Source: Cardiobacterium sp. Marseille-Q4385
GTDB taxonomy: Bacteria > Pseudomonadota > Gammaproteobacteria > Cardiobacteriales > Cardiobacteriaceae
Length of the DNA: 64,000 bases
NCBI RefSeq assembly: GCF_916618745.1
Contig: NZ_OU745373.1
Location: forward strand, 1,936,501-2,000,500
Reading direction: 5' to 3'
In this document: in pieces, positions 57,797-64,000 of the stretch
How positions within the stretch are numbered: position 1 is the first letter of the stretch
Layout: the number at the start of each line of letters is the position of its first letter
Made by a program: the position numbers and the translations under genes
Notes under the pieces: generated by a model
The model's input: the letters and a program-made list of their open reading frames with translations, nothing else
What the model was told of the DNA's origin: nothing
Databases searched by the model: none

Positions 57797-58399
57797 TTAA
57801 TCGCTGCGGCGCAGTGCTTCCAGAGCGCGGCGTACGGCGGCGAGTTTTTTCGGTTTGTAGAAGCGGGGGATATTGCGCCAGATGCGGTTATAGCCGTAGC
57901 GACGCATTTCTGCTTCTGCGTCTGCGGCGCTCCAGTTCTGGTAAAAGATGCGGTAGAGGCCGATCGTCAAGCCGGTGCGGTCTTCGCCGTGGTAGCAATG
58001 CACCAGTACGTTGCCGTATTTTTCGCTTTGTTCGATGGTGTACAGCACTTGCGCCATTTCTTCGGCCTCAATGTCCCAAGTCAGCAGCGGGATGTTGATG
58101 ATGCGGATGTCGGTATGGCCGAAGTGACGGTGGTCATCGTCGCGGTTGAAGTAGCGCAGGTTGATGATGGTACGGATGTTCAGCGCCTGTAACAGGGCGG
58201 TGTCGTCTTGGTCCAGTTGTTCGCTCCGATAGAGGGTCGGCGTGACTTCGTGCAGGTGATTTGTTCTTGCTAAAAGCACCGCACGTTCTTGGGCGGTGAT
58301 GGCCGGGGATGCCGCGCTTTCCCCATAAGAAACGGTGCTGCTCGCCAGCAGGCAGAGCAGCACCGTGAGGATGGTGGTTAGTCCTTTAATTTTTGGCAC
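57797..58399 (-). CDS. Secreted tyrosine/dual-specificity phosphatase-like protein
   Basis: A protein of about 200 residues with the signature loop HCYHGEDRTG, which fits the HCX5R motif of protein tyrosine and dual-specificity phosphatases. A general-acid region may be LLTWDIEAEEM. A signal peptide (LTTILTVLLCLLASSTVSYG) points to the periplasm or beyond. The best start is GTG 58399, inside the last codons of atpC, so it would be translated from the end of the ATP synthase message; the true start is uncertain because the frame is open 49 codons further. Targets are unknown. It resembles bacterial periplasmic DSPs. Confidence 0.8.
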   Translation of the reverse strand: MPKIKGLTTILTVLLCLLASSTVSYGESAASPAITAQERAVLLARTNHLHEVTPTLYRSEQLDQDDTALLQALNIRTIINLRYFNRDDDHRHFGHTDIRIINIPLLTWDIEAEEMAQVLYTIEQSEKYGNVLVHCYHGEDRTGLTIGLYRIFYQNWSAADAEAEMRRYGYNRIWRNIPRFYKPKKLAAVRRALEALRRSD

Positions 58400-58802
58400 G
58401 GCGGATGGCGGCAAGTTGGGCCATAGTTTGTGCCAGTTCAGCTTGCGCGCGAGCCAGCTCAAGTTTCGTGCTGGTTTTGTCGCGCATTTTTTCTTCGGCA
58501 CGCCGACGGGCTTCACGAACGCGTTCTTCGTCGAGCTGTTCGGCACGTTCGGCGTCGTCGGCGAGGATGATGGTCTGTCCTTGCTGTACTTCGATAAAGC
58601 CGCCGGAGATGTAGATGACTTCTTCTTTGCCGTCCGGCAGGGTCAGGCGGACTTGCCCTGCTTTAAGAATGGAAAGAAATGGGGCGTGGCCGGCGAGGAT
58701 GCCCAGTTCGCCGCGTTCAGCGGTCGCGACAAGGCGCTCCGCTTTCCCGCTGTATAGCTGGCGGTCGGCGCTGACCATGCTGACGTGAAAGGTATTCGCC
58801 AT
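58386..58802 (-). CDS. atpC: ATP synthase epsilon subunit
   Basis: A 138-residue subunit of the F1 central stalk. The N-terminal beta sandwich (FHVSMVSADRQLYSGKAERLVA, GELGILAGHAPFLSILKAG) and the C-terminal helical hairpin (ELARAQAELAQTMAQLAAI) that can inhibit ATP hydrolysis are both present. It is last of the ATP synthase genes, 17 bp after atpD, and its end overlaps the probable start of the phosphatase gene. Confidence 0.97.
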   Translation of the reverse strand: MANTFHVSMVSADRQLYSGKAERLVATAERGELGILAGHAPFLSILKAGQVRLTLPDGKEEVIYISGGFIEVQQGQTIILADDAERAEQLDEERVREARRRAEEKMRDKTSTKLELARAQAELAQTMAQLAAIRRAKN

Positions 58803-58819
58803 GTCGGTCCCTCCGCTTT

Positions 58820-60211
<1,392 letters not shown>

Positions 60212-60231
60212 TTAATTCAATCCGTTTCGTC

Positions 60232-61104
60232 TTATACGGCTGCTGCGCCGCCGACGATCTCCGTCAGTTCTTGCGTAATCGCGGCCTGACGGGCTTTGTT
60301 ATATTGCAATTCCAGCTCGCCAATCAGGTTGGCGGCATTGTCGGATGCGTTCTTCATCGCGATCATCCGCGCCGACATTTCACAGGCGATATTCTCCGCT
60401 ACCGCCTGTTTGACTACGGATTCCAGATAACGCACCGCCAGTTTGTCGAGAATCTGCTCAACACCGGGCTCGTATTCATAAGTCCAAGCGTGTTCGGGCA
60501 CGTATTTGTCATTAACGACAATGGTCGCTGGCAAGAACTGAACGATGTTTGGCTCTTGCGTCATGGTGTTGACAAAGCGGTTACTGACCAGATAGACGCG
60601 GTCAATTTCGCCTGTGCGATAGGCATCAATCATGGAGCTGATGCCGCCAATCAATTCGCGTAACGGCGGGTTATCGCCGTAGGCATCCACACTGGTCATG
60701 ATATGACCATTTATGCGGTTGATAAAGGCAATACCTTTGCGGCCAAAGACGCTGAAATCTATTTCGCAACCTTTGTTGCTCCATTCCTGCACATGCGCCA
60801 GTAAGGCTTTGAACTGGTTAATGTTCAAACCGCCGCACAAGCCACGATCGGTACTGATAACGATATAACCCACTTTTTTGACGTTATCGCGCGTCTCATC
60901 AAAAAATGGATGCGGAGTTTCGCCGTGTGCTTTCAGCAAGTGCGCAATAACGCGCAGGATGTTTTCAACATAAGGGCGTCCTTCCAGCATCGCATCCTGC
61001 GAACGCCGCATTTTTGATGCCGCGACCATTTGCATGGCTTTGGTAATTTTCTGCGTGCTTTTGATGCTTTTTATCTGCGAGCGGATGTCCTTGGCATTAG
61101 ACAT
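60232..61104 (-). CDS. atpG: ATP synthase gamma subunit
   Basis: A 290-residue rotor subunit of F1. The N-terminal helix (IRSQIKSIKSTQKITKAMQM) and the C-terminal helix (MSARMIAMKNASDNAANLIG, YNKARQAAITQELTEIVGGA) that together form the central coiled coil are conserved, as is VISTDRGLCGGLN. It lies between atpA (10 bp) and atpD (32 bp). Confidence 0.98.
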   Translation of the reverse strand: MSNAKDIRSQIKSIKSTQKITKAMQMVAASKMRRSQDAMLEGRPYVENILRVIAHLLKAHGETPHPFFDETRDNVKKVGYIVISTDRGLCGGLNINQFKALLAHVQEWSNKGCEIDFSVFGRKGIAFINRINGHIMTSVDAYGDNPPLRELIGGISSMIDAYRTGEIDRVYLVSNRFVNTMTQEPNIVQFLPATIVVNDKYVPEHAWTYEYEPGVEQILDKLAVRYLESVVKQAVAENIACEMSARMIAMKNASDNAANLIGELELQYNKARQAAITQELTEIVGGAAAV

Positions 61105-61114
61105 GGCTGTTTCC

Positions 61115-62656
61115 TCACCAAGCGCCTTTGTCTTTGAACGCGTTTAACGCAGCGCTAAATCCTTGTTGGATTTCGTCATCATAGACTCCGCGTTCGTTGA
61201 CTTTATCTAGAAGGGCGCGATGATCGCTATGCATATATTGCAAGAGAGCCTGTTCGTAAGCCTGGATTTTTTCCACTGGGATATCATCCAAGAAACCATT
61301 TTCTGCGGCAAACAGCGAGACGCTCATTTCAGCAACGCTCATCGGCGAGAATTGTTTCTGCTTCATCAATTCGGTGACACGTTGGCCGCGTTCGAGCTGT
61401 TTGCGGGTGGCATCATCAAGATCGGAAGCGAATTGGGCGAATGCGGCAAGCTCACGGTATTGCGCCAAGGCAAGGCGTACACCACCACCCAGTTTTTTGA
61501 TAACTTTGGTTTGTGCGGCGCCGCCGACACGCGATACTGAGAGACCGGCGTTGATAGCGGGGCGGATACCAGCGTTGAACAGGTCGGTCTCTAGGAAGAT
61601 TTGTCCATCCGTGATGGAAATAACGTTGGTTGGCACGAAGGCGGAAACGTCACCCGCTTGAGTTTCGATGATTGGTAGGGCGGTCAGAGAACCCGTTTTA
61701 CCCTTGACTTCACCTTTGGTCAGGCGCTCGACTTCGTCGGCATTGATGCGTGCCGCGCGTTCTAGCAAGCGGGAATGCAGGTAGAACACGTCGCCTGGAT
61801 ATGCTTCACGACCCGGTGGACGTTTCAGCAGCAAAGAAACTTGACGATAGGCCCATGCCTGCTTGGTCAGATCGTCGTAAACGATCAGCGCGTCTTCGCC
61901 ACGGTCACGGAAATATTCACCCATGGCGCAACCAGCATAAGGGGCGATATATTGCATCGCGGCGGAATCGGAAGCGGTTGCAGCAACAATGATGGTGTGC
62001 TTGAGAGCATCGTGCTCTTCGAGTTTGCGCACGACGGCTGCAATAGAGGAGGCTTTTTGTCCAATGGCAACGTAGATACATTTCACGCCGGTATCACGCT
62101 GGTTGATGATGGCGTCAACCGCAATCGCGGTTTTCCCCGTTTGACGGTCGCCAATAATCAGTTCGCGTTGTCCACGTCCGATTGGCACCATAGAGTCAAT
62201 GGATTTCAAGCCGGTTTGCAACGGTTGGTCAACGGATTGGCGTTCGATGACGCCGGGAGCAATTTTCTCAATGGGCGAGGTCGCATGCGTCTTGATATCG
62301 CCTTTACCATCAATAGACTGACCCAAAGCATTGACAACGCGGCCCAAGAGTTCCCGTCCCACCGGGACTTCCAGGATTTTGCCGGTACAGGTGACTTTAT
62401 CGCCTTCCGACAAATGGTCGTATTCGCCGAGGATAACGACGCCAACACTGTCACGCTCAAGGTTGAGTGCCAGTCCATAAACACCGCCGGGGAATGCAAT
62501 CATTTCCCCCAACATTGCCTGACGCAGGCCTTGTACACGAGCAACACCGTCATAAAGACTGATGATGGTACCTTCGGCTTTGCTTTCGACTTTGTTGTCG
62601 TAGTCGGCTATTTTTTCCTGAATAAAGCCGCTGATTTCAGCAGGATTAAGTTGCAT
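61115..62656 (-). CDS. atpA: ATP synthase alpha subunit
   Basis: A 513-residue non-catalytic F1 subunit. It shows the N-terminal delta-binding helix ([18 protein letters not shown]), the P-loop [13 protein letters not shown], and the signature [17 protein letters not shown] with the arginine finger. Length matches the E. coli protein. Confidence 0.98.
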   Translation of the reverse strand: MQLNPAEISGFIQEKIADYDNKVESKAEGTIISLYDGVARVQGLRQAMLGEMIAFPGGVYGLALNLERDSVGVVILGEYDHLSEGDKVTCTGKILEVPVGRELLGRVVNALGQSIDGKGDIKTHATSPIEKIAPGVIERQSVDQPLQTGLKSIDSMVPIGRGQRELIIGDRQTGKTAIAVDAIINQRDTGVKCIYVAIGQKASSIAAVVRKLEEHDALKHTIIVAATASDSAAMQYIAPYAGCAMGEYFRDRGEDALIVYDDLTKQAWAYRQVSLLLKRPPGREAYPGDVFYLHSRLLERAARINADEVERLTKGEVKGKTGSLTALPIIETQAGDVSAFVPTNVISITDGQIFLETDLFNAGIRPAINAGLSVSRVGGAAQTKVIKKLGGGVRLALAQYRELAAFAQFASDLDDATRKQLERGQRVTELMKQKQFSPMSVAEMSVSLFAAENGFLDDIPVEKIQAYEQALLQYMHSDHRALLDKVNERGVYDDEIQQGFSAALNAFKDKGAW

Positions 62657-62668
62657 TCTTCGTTTCCC

Positions 62669-63214
62669 CTAGTCATCGAGTTTCTGGGCAAATTCGGCGA
62701 TTCTGCCCCGCAGTGTCTGGTCAATGACCAGTCCGTCGTATTCTATTATCACGCCCGCAAGCAATGTGGCGTCTTCATGGATGTCCAATACCACATCGCG
62801 CCCGGTCTTTTTCTGCAACAGTATCTGCAAGTTTTTTTCTTCAGCAGACGAGAGCGCCTGCGCGGTCGTGATATGTACCATGCAGACATCGCTTTTGGCG
62901 TAGAGCAGTTCGTCGTAGATATCGGCTATTTCCGGCAGTATGGCAATACGGTCGTGTTCTTCCAGTAAACGCAGCAGGTTATTTTCTTCGCTATAAAGGC
63001 CATGCCTGCGCTGTTTTTTTAGCAGTTGCTCCAACCAGTCTTGTAACTGGGACAAGAATCCCGGTAGAGCTAAATGTTCCGGTACTTCCGGTGACTGCAT
63101 AACAGCTTTTGCGGTATGCAGAAATTGTTGCCATTGCTGCTGTGCCTTACCATCGCTTGCGTTAGCAAGAATGGCTTTGGCGTAAGGACGGGCAACGGTT
63201 TTTGACTCAGCCAT
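62669..63214 (-). CDS. atpH: ATP synthase delta subunit
   Basis: A 181-residue subunit that links F1 to the peripheral stalk. The N-terminal helical domain begins ESKTVARPYAKAILANAS, and the C-terminal part has AGVIIEYDGLVIDQTLRGRI, the family's conserved end. Sequence between is divergent, as is usual. It lies 3 bp after atpF and 12 bp before atpA. Confidence 0.96.
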   Translation of the reverse strand: MAESKTVARPYAKAILANASDGKAQQQWQQFLHTAKAVMQSPEVPEHLALPGFLSQLQDWLEQLLKKQRRHGLYSEENNLLRLLEEHDRIAILPEIADIYDELLYAKSDVCMVHITTAQALSSAEEKNLQILLQKKTGRDVVLDIHEDATLLAGVIIEYDGLVIDQTLRGRIAEFAQKLDD

Positions 63215-63217
63215 GAT

Positions 63218-63688
63218 TTACAGTTTCTCGCTCAGTTCATTCAGCAGGCGTTTATGGTCATCGGCTTTAACTTCGCGACCAATCACTTTTTCGGTCCCCT
63301 GAATCACCAGTTCGGCAACTTGTCCGCGCAGTGCTTCGCGTGCCTTGCGTTTTTCCTGCTCAAAGTTATCGCGTACTGCCGCGATTTCACGTTCACCAGC
63401 AGTTTTTGCCTCAATACGCGCATCCACAACCAGTTGTTCTGCCTGTTTTTGTGCACGCCCGACGATTTCGGTCGCCTGTGTCTTGGCCTGCGCGATGATA
63501 CGGGCAGTTTCTTCTTCGGCGGCGGCAACGCTGTGCTTCGCTTTATCCGCCATACTCAGCCCATCGGCAATCTTTTGGCGGCGTTTTTCCATAGCCTCAG
63601 CAAAAAGTGGCCAAATAAATTTGTGGGTAAACCACCACAGAACGAAGAATGTGCCGATCTGGCCAATCAGCGTCAGATTGAGATTCAT
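63218..63688 (-). CDS. atpF: ATP synthase b subunit
   Basis: A 156-residue peripheral stalk subunit with one N-terminal membrane helix (LTLIGQIGTFFVLWWFTHKF) and a long charged coiled coil to the C-terminus. ATG 63688 (MNLNLTLIGQ) matches the E. coli protein and is preceded by AAGGTGTCTGCAAC; the in-frame start seven codons earlier is less likely. Confidence 0.96.
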   Translation of the reverse strand: MNLNLTLIGQIGTFFVLWWFTHKFIWPLFAEAMEKRRQKIADGLSMADKAKHSVAAAEEETARIIAQAKTQATEIVGRAQKQAEQLVVDARIEAKTAGEREIAAVRDNFEQEKRKAREALRGQVAELVIQGTEKVIGREVKADDHKRLLNELSEKL

Positions 63689-63719
63689 GTTGCAGACACC
63701 TTCCGGCAATTCGCCGTGA

Positions 63720-63998
<279 letters not shown>

Positions 63999-64000
63999 AA

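Overview
The window looks like chromosome from a moderately GC-rich gammaproteobacterium. The bamA-ompH-lpxD-fabZ-lpxA block, initiator tRNA-rimP-nusA-infB-rbfA, def-fmt-rsmB divergent from lysM-dprA, and atpE-F-H-A-G-D-C are all in gammaproteobacterial order. Overall the content fits a Cardiobacterium-like member of the Cardiobacteriaceae, but that placement is inference; no rRNA is present to confirm it.

Layout. Positions 1 to about 4,057 are the end of an integrated element in the 3' end of a tRNA-Ser(CGA) gene: a P4-type integrase, an AlpA-type regulator, about 15 iteron-like 22-bp direct repeats, a 108-bp Correia-like miniature element, and a frameshifted DUF927 P-loop gene that leaves the window. 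From 4,222 to 12,254 are housekeeping genes (rsmB, fmt, def; then a LysM lipoprotein, dprA, topA and a MarR regulator). From 12,392 to 19,294 are envelope and accessory genes: a DsbC-like protein, a Sel1-repeat protein, a small lipoprotein, an EamA transporter, a PAP2 phosphatase and a DUF1287 protein.

From 19,666 to 35,727 a single gene encodes a 5,353-residue adhesin of the BapA/LapA type, exported by type I secretion. Nine complete, almost identical 993-bp units and a partial tenth form its core. A structured leader precedes it, and a leucine-rich-repeat protein follows on the other strand. No type I transporter genes lie in the window.

From 37,308 to 47,931 are the translation operon and the convergent outer-membrane/lipid A operon. 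From 48,070 to 53,057 are a YaeR-like VOC protein, a DUF4261 protein, rluB, scpB and gyrB. From 53,158 to 57,350 are an aromatic amino acid permease and a TonB-dependent siderophore receptor, separated by a 24-copy array of a 25-bp repeat. A second Correia-like element and a secreted tyrosine-phosphatase-like gene precede the ATP synthase operon, which fills the right end (atpC to atpE on the minus strand).

The least explained items are the two Correia-like elements, the 22-bp dyad iterons, the 25-bp array with relatives elsewhere in the window, and the adhesin array, whose silent variants show a recent four-unit block duplication.
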